DNA from: Thunnus maccoyii | Lineage: Eukaryota; Chordata; Actinopteri; Scombriformes; Scombridae | Direction: 5' to 3' | Assembly: GCF_910596095.1 (NCBI RefSeq) | Contig: NC_056538.1 | Coordinates: forward strand, 34,398,922-34,462,921 | Length of the DNA stretch: 64,000 bases | Shown: in pieces, positions 1-11,861 of the stretch | Layout: each line of letters opens with the position of its first letter | Position numbering within the stretch: position 1 is the stretch's first letter | Notes under the pieces: model-generated | What the model was told of the DNA's origin: nothing | The model's input: only the letters and a program-made list of their open reading frames with translations | Database searches by the model: none | Position numbers and translations under genes: made by a program

Positions 1-808
1 TGGATTCTTCATCCCAAAACTTCCCCAAAGAGACACAACCAGATGACACCGTTTGTCTTTGCTCTTTTTAAAGCTTTTTCTGTCTTTCTGTTGTCCTCAG
101 AAAGACGTCTCCTTGTTGTTCCTCGTCGGACCTTTTTAAGCCGGTGCACATCTCTTAGGATAAATTTCAACCTTTAAATAAACGTTTTATTTCTTTTTGT
201 CCAGTTTGTGCAGAAGAGTTTAACTTTAATGAGAAGCCAACTTCAGTTTTAACGTTCCTTTGTTTTTGTAACTTTGAGTAGTTTCATCTGGCCAACAAAG
301 TTATTTGTAGTTATTTTAGTGCAGAAAGTTTAGTTTGTAGTCAGCAGTCGGGTTGAGTTGAGTCTAGTATGCAGGTTGATGCAACTGAACGGTCAGCAGC
401 GAGCACAGACACCTACAATACAAACATGTCAGTCAGGCACCACCTGCACTGCTTACAGTGAACTAGTTTTTAATACAGTTTAACGTTGTAATGCTTCCAG
501 TTTTATCACTGGCAGCTAATCTGGAAACATATAAAAGCAGAGTATTAGTAGAGAGACAAAGTTGTCAGAACATCTGTCCTGCTAACTGATCCAACATGGA
601 CCTACACAGAAGGAATGTACAGTATATCTCCACCATGGAAAACAGTGTCCAGATAAAAGATTGTTTTATAAGCTGAATCATAATTACCATGAGTTATAAA
701 TGTGTGTTTCAGTGGGTGAAGCACTGAATTTGAAGGTAGGTGTATCACCTGAACATTTCATTTTGAACATTTGGAGAATTCTGTAAGTTAGTACAAAGCT
801 AAAATATG
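1..808. other. Non-coding flank, no gene seen
   Basis: AT-rich unique-looking sequence. I found no convincing exon, RNA gene or terminal repeat on either strand. If the minus-strand vWA gene continues to lower coordinates, this stretch is probably part of its intron 3. The last five bases (804-808, ATATG) are the left target-site duplication of the Gypsy element that follows. Confidence 0.5.
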
Positions 809-1268
809 TGTCACAGGTTCACCGTCTTAGTGACTATTCATGTTGTTCACCTGCCTGATCTCTAACTCTCCTGTCATTGCAGATCCTGTCACACCCATCT
901 GCCCTGCAATCACCTCATTCCCCTCACCTGAGTTTCCCCACCCATCTCCTCACCTGGATCCCATTATGCTCCCATCAGTCATTCCCTATATATACTGGTC
1001 CATATTCACATGCCCCTTGCCAGATTGTCTAGCGTGTTTACCTAGCCTTCCAGCATTTCCATACCTACCTGTTGGCTTGCCTGTTACCTTAGATCCTGCC
1101 TGTTTCCCGGTCTTGAGAATTGCCTAAGTCCCTTGGAATTGTTTGCCTGATCTGCCTGTCTGCCTGGTTTGTGACCCTGCTCGTTTTTTTGGACTGATTA
1201 AAGTATATTGGACTCTGCTCCTGTCTCTGATATCGTGCTTTTGGGTTCTGAGGTTCTGAGTCGTTACA
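809..1268 (+). repeat. 5' LTR of the Gypsy element
   Basis: The 460-bp LTR has TG...CA ends. It differs from the 3' LTR by about eight substitutions and one 8-bp duplication (GAGGTTCT near 1249-1257), roughly 2% divergence by eye. CCTATATATACTGG at about 988-1001 resembles a TATA box. A short frame of about 95 codons lies in both LTRs and looks non-coding. Confidence 0.95.
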
Positions 1269-1287
1269 GTACAATCTGGCCAGAATT

Positions 1288-2155
1288 ATGAACCCAGCCG
1301 AATCAGATTCAATGTAGCATCAGCTGACAGCACAGGCCGCTGCCATTCAGTCTCAAGAGGATCGATTCACCTCTGTTACTGGGGGTCTTCAGGAGTTCAT
1401 CGCTCGGCAGGATCGGAGTTTGGAAGCCATCCACGAGCAGATGCAGCAGCTCTTCGTGTCACGAGCTCCAGCGGCCGAGCCTCGGCTCCCTCCTCCAGAG
1501 CGTTATTCCGGGGAGCCAGGAACCTGTTGGCCTTTCCTCACTCAGTGCTCTCTCCTCTTCGAGCTCCAGCCTTCCTCCTATCCGACAGAGAGATCCCAGG
1601 TGGCCTTTATTATCTCCCAGCTCACGGGTAAAGCCAGAGACTGGGGAACCGCCGAGTGGAAGAGGGAATCCACGATCTGCTCCTCGGTTAAGCTTTTCTC
1701 TGATGAACTGAGAAAAGTTTTCGATCATGTCACTCCTGGCAGAGAAGCAGCTCGAGGACTGCTCAGCCTGGTTCAGGGAGGAAGGAGCGTGGTGGACTTT
1801 TCTATTGAGTTTCGCACCATAGCCGCAGAAAGTAAGTGGAACTCTGCTTCACTTTATGATGCCTTTTACCATGGCCTCTCTGACGTCATCAAAGATGAGC
1901 TGGCGGCTCGAGATCCCCCTAAAGACTTGGATGCCCTGATCGCCCTTGCCACACCTGTCTGCTGTGGATCCTGTCACAGCCCCGCCCTCCACTTCAAGCG
2001 CCTCATTTGACTCTTTGGAGCCTATGCAGCTGGGAAGAACTCGTCTCTCCTTGGCAGAACGCCAGCGCCGCCTGCGGGAGAACAGGTACATGTACTGCAG
2101 CCAGGTTGGCCATTTTGTTGCTTCTTGCCCAGTAAAAGAACAGGCTCACCAGTAG
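1288..2155 (+). pseudogene. Gypsy gag remnant (capsid and zinc knuckle), broken
   Basis: The likely gag start is the ATG at 1288 (Met-Asn-Pro-Ala-Glu...), but codon 10 of that frame is TAG (1315-1317). The same frame reopens and runs to 2010 with retrotransposon-gag features (RDWGTAEWKRES, RGLLSLVQGG, SIEFRTIAAES, DAFYHGLSDVIKDEL). A frameshift near 1950 moves the zinc-knuckle end into another frame (1946-2155). The knuckle reads [12 protein letters not shown]; the first Cys of the usual CX2CX4HX4C appears replaced by Tyr. In an intact element this protein would form the cytoplasmic particle that packages element RNA. Gag identity is well supported by order and motifs. Confidence 0.85.
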
Positions 2156-4993
2156 TTCAGAGGGTGCTGGTGAGCCTAACAGTCCAATCAGAAATGCCCT
2201 CTCGGCCCCTGTTTCATGGACAATTCACCGTGGCTGGTCAGAACCATACTCTGGCATCGACTCTGGAGCAGATGCCAGTTTCATGGACGATGCCTTGGCA
2301 GCGCAGCTGGGAATTGATCGGGTCCTCCTACCCAAGCCTACCCCTGTCAGCGCCCTTGACGGCCATCTACTCTGCTGCGTCACCCATCGCACTGTCCCCG
2401 TTCGCCTGGGCATGTCAGGTAATCACCAAGAAACTCTCATTTCACTTGATTAATGCACCCAGTACACCTGTTATTTTGGGTTATCCCTGGCTTAAACTTC
2501 ACAGCCCTCACATAGACTGGTCTTCAGGTGTCATTTCTCAGTGGAGCTCTCACTGTCATGCAGTATGTCTCAGATCTGCCCTGCCTGTCACTCCTTGTAA
2601 CCCCCCCCTTCATCCGAGTTTCCAGACCTGTCAGGGGTTCCCCCTGAGTACATGGACCTTAAGGAGGTGTTCAACAAGGCTCGTGCCTCCTCCTTACACC
2701 TCATCGCCCCTACGACTGTGCTAATGACCTCCTGCCCGGCACTTCTCCACCCAGGGGTCGTATCTTCTCCGTCTGCTCCTGAGACCGAGGCCATGGAGAA
2801 GTATATCAACGACTCATTGGCTGCGGGTCTTATCCGTCCCTCCTCGTCTCCTGCTGGGGCTGGGTTCTTCTTTGAGGGGAAGAAGGACAAGTCACTACGC
2901 CCCTGCATTGATTATCGAGGTCTGAACGACATTACTGTGAACAGGTACCCCCTTCCACTCATTTCCTCAGCCTTTGAACTGTTACAAGGGGCCAAGGTGT
3001 TTTCCAAACTTGACCTGAGGAATGCTTATCATCTGGTGCGCATTAGGGAGGGGGATGAGTGGAAAACTGCCTTCAACACTCCCCGGGGCCACTACAAGTA
3101 TCTTTTCATGCCTTTCGGACTTACTAACGCCCCTGCTGTTTTCCAGGCCCTAGCCAATGATGTTCTCAGGGACATGCTAAATACCTGTGTCTTTGTTTAT
3201 CTGGATGATATCCTCATCTTTTCCAAGTCTATGCAGGAGCATGTTGAGCATGTGCGGTGTGTTCTCCGGAGGCTTCTGGAGAATCAACTCTATGTGAAGG
3301 CCGAGAAGTGTGAGTTTCACGTTTCCAAGGTGTCGTTCCTGGGCTTTGTCGTCAGAGAAGAGAGCATCCAGATGGACCCCGGCAAGGTCAGTGCGGTTCT
3401 AGGTTGGCCTTCTCCGTCCTCCCGTAAAGAGCTGCAGCGGTTTTTGGGCTTCGCCAATTCCTACCAGCGGTTCTTCAGGAACTACAGTTCTGTGGCAGCC
3501 CCTCTCACAGCCCTCACATCTGTTAACTCCCCGTTCGTGTGGTCCTGCAAGGCTGAGAGGTCATTCGGTGAGTTACAACAGTTGTTCACCTCTGCTCCTA
3601 TACTCACCTTCCCTGACACCTCACTTCAGTTTGTTGTGGAAGTGGATGCTTCCGATTCTGGTGTGGGGGCCATCCTCTTTCAGCAGTCCCGCAAGGATCA
3701 GAAACTTCACCCTTGTGCGTTTTTTTTTTTTTTTTCCCCCCACAAGTTGTCTTCTGCAGAGAGAAACTACGACATTGGAAACCGGGAGCTGCTAGCTGTC
3801 AAGCTAGCCTTAGAGGAGTGGAGGCACTGGCTGGAGGGGACGGAGCTACCATTTGTGGTGTGGACTGACCACAAAAACTTAGAGTACACCCGTTCCGCCA
3901 AAAGACTGAATTCCCGCCAGGCCAGGTTGGCCTTGTTCTTCAATCGGTTCAATTTCACCCTCTCCTACCGCCCAGTGTCCAAGAACACTAAGGCGGATGC
4001 CCTGTCACGACAGTTCCAGGTCATCAGCTCCCCAGCTGAGCCGGAGGGGATACTCCAGTCTGCCTGTGTGGTTGGCGCTGTCACCTGGCCTTTGGAGGAC
4101 AAGGTAATACAGGCAAATTCTCGGTCTCCTGCCCCTAGTGCTTGCCCCGATAACTGTCTCTGTGTCCCAGTCAACCTTCGCTCCCAGGTTCTGCAGTGGG
4201 GACATTCTCACCCCTGGCCTGCCACCCAGGGGTCACCCACACCCTGGCACTCCTCAAGCAGCGTTTCTGGTGGGCCTCTCGGGAGAAGGATACCAGAGGC
4301 TTTGTCACCGCCTGTCAGGTTTGCTCCCAGAATAAGAGTCTTCGCCATGCCCCTGCCGGTCTGTTACAACTACTGCCAGTTCCTCACCGACCTTGGTCCC
4401 ACATCTCCTTGGACTTCATCACAGGACTACCTCCCTCAGACGGTAACACAGTCATACTCACAGTGGTTGACCGTTTCTCTAAGACTGCTCACCTCATTCC
4501 ATTACCCAAGTTACCATCTGCTAAAGAAACTGCTGAACTTATGTTGCACCATGTATTCCGTCTGCATGGCCTCCCTAGAGACGTTGTCTCTGACTGGGGG
4601 CCCCAATTCACCTCTTGTTTTTGGCGGGAGTTTTACAGGCTCCTCGGTGCCTTCGTCAGCCTGTCATCCGGCTTCCATCCACTTCCATTCCATGTTTCTT
4701 GCCTCAAACCTGTTAGAGTCTGCTCCAGGCCCCCACCACCCGCCCGGCTTATTGGTGGGGTTCCGGCATACACCGTGCGGCGCCTTCTCAAGTCCCGCCG
4801 GTGGGGGAGGGGCTATCAGTATCTGGTGGATTGGGAGGGTTACAGGCCTGAAGAGTGCTCATCGGTTCCTGCCCGGAGCATCCTGGACCCCTCCCTCATC
4901 CGGGACTTCCACCGTGACCATCCTGGTCAACCTGGTGGGACGTCAGGAGCCGTCCCTGCAGGGGGGGGTTCTGTCACAGGTTCACCGTCTTAG
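2125..4993 (+). pseudogene. Gypsy pol remnant: protease, RT, RNase H, integrase, chromodomain
   Basis: The protease active-site motif DSGA is readable near 2255-2275 but out of frame with sequence on either side. RT and RNase H form one open frame (2652 to about 4200): the RT core includes [10 protein letters not shown] and the catalytic YLDD (3198-3209), and RNase H includes [15 protein letters not shown] and a WTDHKNLEY block. A poly-T run at 3721-3736 adds Phe residues in RNase H. A frameshift near 4200 puts integrase in the frame 4196-4993: CQVC of the zinc site, DFITGLP and SDWGPQF with the first two catalytic Asp. After SSGFHP the sequence jumps to the region before the chromodomain ([10 protein letters not shown]), so the stretch with the catalytic Glu is deleted. 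The integrase should be dead. Confidence 0.9.
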
Positions 4994-5423
4994 TGACTAT
5001 TCATGTTGTTCACCTGCCTGATCTCTAACTCTCCTGTCATTGCAGATCCTGTCACACCCATCTGCCCTGCAATCACCTCATTCCCCTCACCTGAGTTTCC
5101 CCACCCATCTCCTCACCTGGATCCCATTAGGCTCCCATCAGTCATTCCCTATATATACTGGTCCATATTCACATTCCCCTTGCCAGATTGTCTAGCGTGT
5201 TTACCTAGTCTTCCAGCATTTCTATACCTACCTGTTGGCTTGCCTGTTACCTTAGATCCTGCCTGTTTCTCGGTCTTGAGAATTGCCTAAGTCCCTTGGA
5301 GTTGTTTGCCTGATCTGCCTGTCTGCCTGGTTTGTGACCCTGCTTGTTTTTTTGGACTGATTAAAGTATATTGGACTCTGCTCCTGTCTCTGATATCGTG
5401 CTTTTGGGTTCTCAGTCGTTACA
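4972..5423 (+). repeat. 3' LTR of the Gypsy element
   Basis: The 452-bp direct copy of the 5' LTR lacks the 8-bp duplication near its end. It starts immediately after the polypurine tract and is followed by the right target duplication ATATG (5424-5428). Confidence 0.95.
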
Positions 5424-5691
5424 ATATGTCTGCATGTTTTGGGAAATAACTGGCAGTAATGGAGGCTGTATGCAGATAACAGTTATTTTACTTAAACATG
5501 TAAAACCACTGGTCTGCTCCTTTCATCCTCACATCAGACATACCCCTGACTACTCTTGTTATCATGTCCTATTTTGCTGCTTTTTTACATTTTGATGTAA
5601 AGATTTTGGTATTTTGAGTACTTTTTACACACAGTAGTAGTAATAGTACCAGGAGCAGTAGTGTGAATAGTAGAAGTAGTGAAAATATTAC

Positions 5692-8368
5692 CGATCTGGA
5701 CTTTGTCAGGGCCGATGTCGAAGTAGCTGACTATCTTAGTTAGAAAGGACTTCATGTTCTCATGGTCTTCAGGACTGATTCTCCCGGATTCACTGACCAT
5801 CAGCCCGATGTCAGCCTTGGCTGTGCTTTCACACTGAGAACCTGGAGGAAAACAGAGGATTGTGGGATACAATACACAAGAGACCAAATATAGAAGCAAG
5901 ACTAAAGCTGTGGGTGCTTTTCATTTGGCTAATTTATGCTTTCTCGCGTCCTCGCTCCTCCTTCCTCCAGCTGTGACCTGAAACCCTTAAACGCTCCTCA
6001 GAGGAGACGAGGAGCGAGGAGGCTCCTGGAGGAGCTTAGAGCGAGGAACCACAGGTGTATCCTCTGTGGACGTTTTTCAGTGGATGGAAACACTCCTTTG
6101 ATCAATGTGTTTAATGATTGCAGGCTACAGCTGTTTTTATTGCTCCTTTACATCAGTTCTGTTCTTTCAGTAATTAACAGATTTAAATTGTCTATTTGTG
6201 TTTTATTCTGTGACAGACAGACGCTGCCGGAGATCTATAATCAAATAAAACATATTGGAGCAGTTATCAGGTATTTTCCTTCCAGCTATAAATATGTAGA
6301 AACGATTAAGTAACAGTTTAAAGTGTTAATTCATTTCTACATGAATTTTAAGTTTAAACTTTAGAGTTTAAACTGTTAAATAATCATTTCTACATATTGA
6401 TCTCTGACTTCTACATATTGATCAGTTGATTGATGTGTTTCATGAGTAGTCGTCGTCTCCTCAGAGTGACGCTGCAGTGAGCGAGGACGTCTCCTTTGAT
6501 GAATTAAATTTCTCCGTCCTCGTGTCTCTTCTTCACATCTGTCACAACCTCGCTGTGAGGAGCTGAGACACGAGGAGACACGAGGAGACACGAGGAGACT
6601 AGTTAGCCAAATAAAAAGCACCGTGTATCTAAAATGACTCCCTTTTCACTACAAAGTGCACAAAATTTACCCTCCTCCATTTTATTTGAGTGTAAATTTA
6701 TCCAACATGTAGAGCCCTCAGATGTTCCACAATGGAACAAAAAAGTGGTGTTCATGGCATGAAGGCACTACTTTCTGCAAAAAAATCCCACAATGCCATG
6801 CGTTGCATTTTATAGATATTATAGACAAAAACTAGTGATGTGCAACTCTACAGCGGACAGTGATGACATAAAATTGTGATGATTTGTGAGTTTCCAAAAT
6901 CTAGATTTTCACTTTTCAATGCTAACATTAGCATATATTATTAGTTATTAGCTTTGAGGGTATTTGGTCATAAACCAAAGTGGATTCATTGTCCTGATGG
7001 AGGTGCGGGTAACGTCCTCCAGCTCCTCCTGGGGGATCAGAGGCGTTCCCAGACCAGATGAGATATATTCTCTCTTTTTACCTGTTGGTTGGTGTTTATC
7101 TTCAGCCTGGAGTCCTGCAGAGAAAATCAGAAAGTCAGTATTTATATTGGTGCAGAGCTGTGAACTGAACAAACACTGTGAGGATTTCCAGCAGCTCAGA
7201 GCTCATCTCAGTGAAAACACACAGATTATTGAACTCCCTCAGGAATCATGTGACCAGTTTACCACTAACCTGCAAAGCCACAAACAACATATGTGGACCA
7301 GAATCTGACTTTTACATTTGTTTTACCAAATATGCTACAGACAAGTATAATTTGTGAGTGGAAATAACAGGTTAAATCTTCAGCAACTAGAAAACGGAGC
7401 TAAAAACCAAGTCAGACTAAAGTGTTTGCTCTCTGGCTTGGAAACCTGGAGACTCTGGAAGAGAGAGACAGTCAGCTGGACATGTAAAGTAATCCTGTTT
7501 TCAAACCTATAGTTGGTTTGCTCTGGTCTGAATCAGTTAATCAGCTAAAGTTAAATGTAGTTACTTTTTCCTCATGAGCTGTGAAAATTAATTTGAACCA
7601 ACATCTGGAAATAAGTTTGTTATTCCACATTAATAAGGCATTAGCTGAATCCAACCGGGAACGGGAGGCTGAAGATGCTGTGAACGTAACTCTCACTCTC
7701 TACTTTTTTCCACCTAAAAACCGGACGATAATATGAAGCGACCTGGACCATCTAGAAGAACACATAGACGAGAGCTTCAACAGACTCTGCTGTACCATGA
7801 ACAAAGACTAACAGAGAGACTCACTAAAGAAAATAAATCACTACAACACTCTGTCAACATTATCACCACCCAGCTCACTTCTGTTATCGTTGAAAACAAA
7901 ACCATGAAAGAAACTATTCTGGACTTACAAGCGCGCAGCATGAAGGACAAATTAGTTTTCACCTGCATTCCTGAACAACCCACAGATGATCCTGAAAAAA
8001 CAGTCAAAGATTTCATGACCAAACAGCTCAAACTACCTGCAGAAACCATCAACAACATCACATTACACTGCGTACATTGTATGGGATCAAAGAACACCAA
8101 TAACTGACCAATCATCGCAAGATTCAAGCACTACAAACAAAAAGAACTAGTGCAACGACAAGGCAGGCAGCTAAAAGTAACGGACTATAGACTCAATGAC
8201 CAGTATCCAAGAGAAATCCCACAGAGACACAAACAACTATTTCAAATCTGAAAACAGGATGAAGGAAGGAAAAAAGCAATAATCTCAGTGGACAAATTAT
8301 GTATTGATGGACAGTCGTACCGAGATAAAGACACAACACACACGCACACACACACACACACACATACA

Positions 8369-8445
<77 letters not shown>

Positions 8446-11400
8446 TTCTATATCAGCATTAATGTCCAGTTTCTCATAATAATCTCTTCAACATGTCATC
8501 ACTCAGGCAAAAACAATAAAAGTATTGAATCACTTCACCAAACTACAAGCAGATATATGCTTATTACAAGAAACACACCTCTCAGAATCAGACTGTAACA
8601 AATTAAAATCATCACAGTTTGGTCACTTATGTTTGGCTCATTACAACACAAAACAAAGAGGTGTATAATAAAAAAGTCTCATTTGTCCATAATACCACTG
8701 TCACAGATCCTGAAGGACATTTTATTATCATAAACATATCAACAATTACTCAGTAAAAATCTAATGTTTATGGCCCAAACACTGATGATCCTTTCTTCAT
8801 AATTTTTCCCTCCATCTCAAACATTTCCATTTGCCCAGTCATAATAGGAGGTGACTTCAACACAGTTATTGACCCATCACTAGACAGAACTAATATTTCA
8901 AGCAATAAATGTAACTGGAAATCCTCAGAAACAAAACAGTTCATGAGCCATTTTGGTCTTGGCGATAGTTGGCGATTGCAGCAACCAACTGCAAGAGAAT
9001 ACACATTTTTCTCACTGGTTCACCACTCATATTCACACACTGACTTCTTCCTCACCAGCAACTCAGTTATATCTAATATTTCAGACTCAAAGATCCACCT
9101 CATCATTATTAGCAACCATGCCCCCGTAACATTTACATGGAATAGAACCAATCTACATAAACCCATCACTAGATGACGCTTTAAACACATCTCTTCTCAA
9201 AGACTGTGAGTTTGACACTTACTTTAAAAAAGAGTGGGCATCCGTCCTAGAAATGAATGATTCTCCAACGTCATCACCAACTCTTCTTTGGGGAACAGGA
9301 AAGGCGGTATTAATAGGTAAAATAATCTCATTCTCTGTTTATAAAAAAAGGAAGGATAAGGCACAAAAAGCTGAACTGAAACAAAAAAACAAAACAAACA
9401 ACTGGAGAATATTAATGCAAATAACCCAACAAAGGAAACACAGAATAAGTTAAGTATAAATTCCAGCTAATTAGATTATAAATAAGAAAACTCAATTTCT
9501 GATACACAGACTATGATAAGGAAACTTCCACCATAACAATTAATCTGGTAAATACTTTTCAAATCAATTTAAATGAAATGAGGAAAAAGTAACAATCTCA
9601 ACCATTAAGGACTCAGCAGGGAAGCTCACAAACTCACCTGAAGAGATAAACAAAACCTTCACAAGTTTTTACTGAGGAACAAACCAACATACCTGATTCA
9701 TCAATAACACAGGATGAACTTCTCACTGCCCTCAATCTTATGCCAAATAACAAAGCACCAGGACCTGACGGCTTCCCTGGTGAGATCTATAAACACTTCT
9801 TGTCCATTCTGGCTCAGCTCTTCAACAAATTGATAACTGAAATAATACAAAAATCAACATTTCCAACTAGCATGAAGACAGCCACTATTTCACTCCTCCG
9901 AAAGCCTAACAAAGACCCAACCTTGCCATCCGGTTGCCGTCCCATTTCTCTCATCAACATGGATATAGAAATTATCACTAAGGCTCACAGACTAGAAAAA
10001 GTCACTCCATCCATAATTCACCCAGATCATACTGGTTTATCAAAGACAGACACATATCCAGTAACACAGAGACTGTTTAATTTAATGCACTATTCATCAT
10101 TATACAGGCAGGTACCATCATAGCCACCTTAGACACAGAAAAAGCTTTTAACAGGGTAAACTGGAAATTTCTTTTTACCACACTAGAAAGATTTAGCTTC
10201 AGGAAATCATTTATTAACTGGGTCAAGATTTTGTACAGTCAGTCATCACCAATGGACAAACCTCACAAAGCTTCACATTGCACAGGGGGACTAGGCAAGG
10301 ATGCCAAATCTCACCCTCTCTATTCACCATTTTCATCTAACCTTTAGCTGCAGCCATTTGTCAGAACATCTACATAAAAAGGAATGCAAACACCCAAAAT
10401 ACATCATAAGATCAGTTTATATGTGGATGATATAATACTGTTCATACAGTATTATATCACTCATCACTGCAAGACACAATTAAGCTTATTGAATCATACT
10501 TCAATATCTCTGACTACTCCATGCACTGGAACAAATCCTCCATCCTTCCATTACACAGTAACAGCTGGAATGTAGCAGCCCATACACCACCTCTCTCCTT
10601 ATGCACATCACGTATTTAGGTATTAATGTTTCCCCCAGGCTGTCAGAGCTGTTTGGGCTCAACTTCACTTCACTGCTCAAAAGAATAGATGATGACCTCC
10701 ACCACTGGATGAACCTACCCCTCACAGAATAGCTACTATTAAAATGACAATACTTCCTTAAATAAACTATCTATTCTCAACTGTTCCAACCCAACCCACC
10801 CTCACACGGTTTCTCACCCAGACTATCAAAAGCCATCCATGTTTTAAAACAGTAACAATAGCTGCAACTCTGACAACCTGGAGGAAATTCCCTTAAATCA
10901 CAAATACCAACCTTGCACCATCTAATTTTACTCCAATCTGGAACAATCCTGACTTTCTAAGTAACAAGAAACCACTTAATTTCCGCACATGAACCAAAAA
11001 AGGCATCACACATCTTAAACATATCTTCCGTAATAACACTCTGGTTTCATTCTCCCTCTTGGTCCAGAAGTACAGCATCAGAAGCAAATAGTTTTTGGAA
11101 TATCTGCAACTTAAATCATCTGTTCAATCAATTAATCCCTTCTCCGAAAAAACTCCTTTCCAAAATATATAGAATAATATCACTGACAAAACACTATCCA
11201 TACCATCAATAAAATGGGAACTAGACCTTTCCATCACTCCTGATGCCTGCTTCTGGAACCAAATTTGCAAAAAAAATCTACTTCATGACCAAAAATGCCA
11301 ACCTACAACTCATACAGTATAAAGACACTTCACAGAATTCACTTCACTGAGCAAAACATGTTTAAAATGGGATTTTCCTCAGAAATATGTGCACATTGCA

Positions 11401-11823
11401 CACAACAGCTATATTGACACCACCTGGCACTGCACACCCATTAAACACTTTTGGAAAGAAATCACTCAATTACTATCCCTCTTCATGGTCTTCCACATCC
11501 CATCATCTCCCTCACTCTGCTCACTAGGAGACATCAACAATCAACCTGAACAAAACAAACAGCAAATTACTCCTCGTGGCTCCAACTATCACTAAGAAAA
11601 CTATCCCCATGAACTGGAAATCAAGGAACATCACACGTTACACACTAGAAAAACTTACTCATAGAATAAATCTCTGTGGAAAATGTATCCACCTCCGTCA
11701 ACAACACTGCAGCTGAACCCCACTCCATCTGGTCATCTCTCATGAACTTCTTACAAACCCGATTCCATCTAACTACCATCTAACTCAGTATCTACACCAA
11801 CATGTTCATCGAAGTCTATATAA

Positions 11824-11861
<38 letters not shown>

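Larger units (their letters stand above)
809..5423 (+). mobile_element. Complete but defective Ty3/Gypsy chromovirus-type LTR retrotransposon
   Basis: Seen: two direct LTRs (809-1268 and 4972-5423), each starting TGTCACAGG and ending GTTACA, flanked by the same 5 bp (ATATG at 804-808 and 5424-5428). A purine-rich tract ending in GGGGGGGG lies just before the 3' LTR (about 4957-4970). The interior encodes, in order, gag, aspartic protease, reverse transcriptase, RNase H, integrase and a chromodomain, which is Ty3/Gypsy order; the chromodomain places it among chromoviruses. I could not assign a clear tRNA primer site after 1268. The coding region carries a premature stop, several frameshifts and an integrase deletion, so the copy cannot be autonomous. 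It sits in what is probably an intron of the minus-strand vWA gene, in antisense orientation to it. Confidence 0.95.
7690..11830 (+). mobile_element. Degenerate L1-group LINE
   Basis: A two-ORF non-LTR retrotransposon in sense orientation. It has a coiled-coil ORF1 of the L1 type (7733 to about 8330), then endonuclease and reverse transcriptase sequence in many short broken frames to about 11600. The gap between the ORFs holds a long (CA)n tract. The boundaries are estimates: I see no clear poly-A tail, and the 3' end runs into (CA)n at 11825. It occupies much of the first intron of the minus-strand vWA gene. Confidence 0.75.

Noticed and set aside
840..1127. A 95-codon frame found in both Gypsy LTRs as a gene
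   Set aside because: It is duplicated exactly because the LTRs are direct repeats; it is low-complexity Pro/Ser-rich and has no known counterpart.
1269..1285. A tRNA primer site directly after the 5' LTR
   Set aside because: The sequence GTACAATCTGGCCAG does not start with the usual TGG complement; related chromoviruses can self-prime, so I left it unassigned.
8193..8479. Cys-Val or Thr-His frames over dinucleotide repeats (also 14.4-14.6, 25.9-26.0 and 30.2-30.3 kb)
   Set aside because: Translations of (CA)n/(GT)n only.
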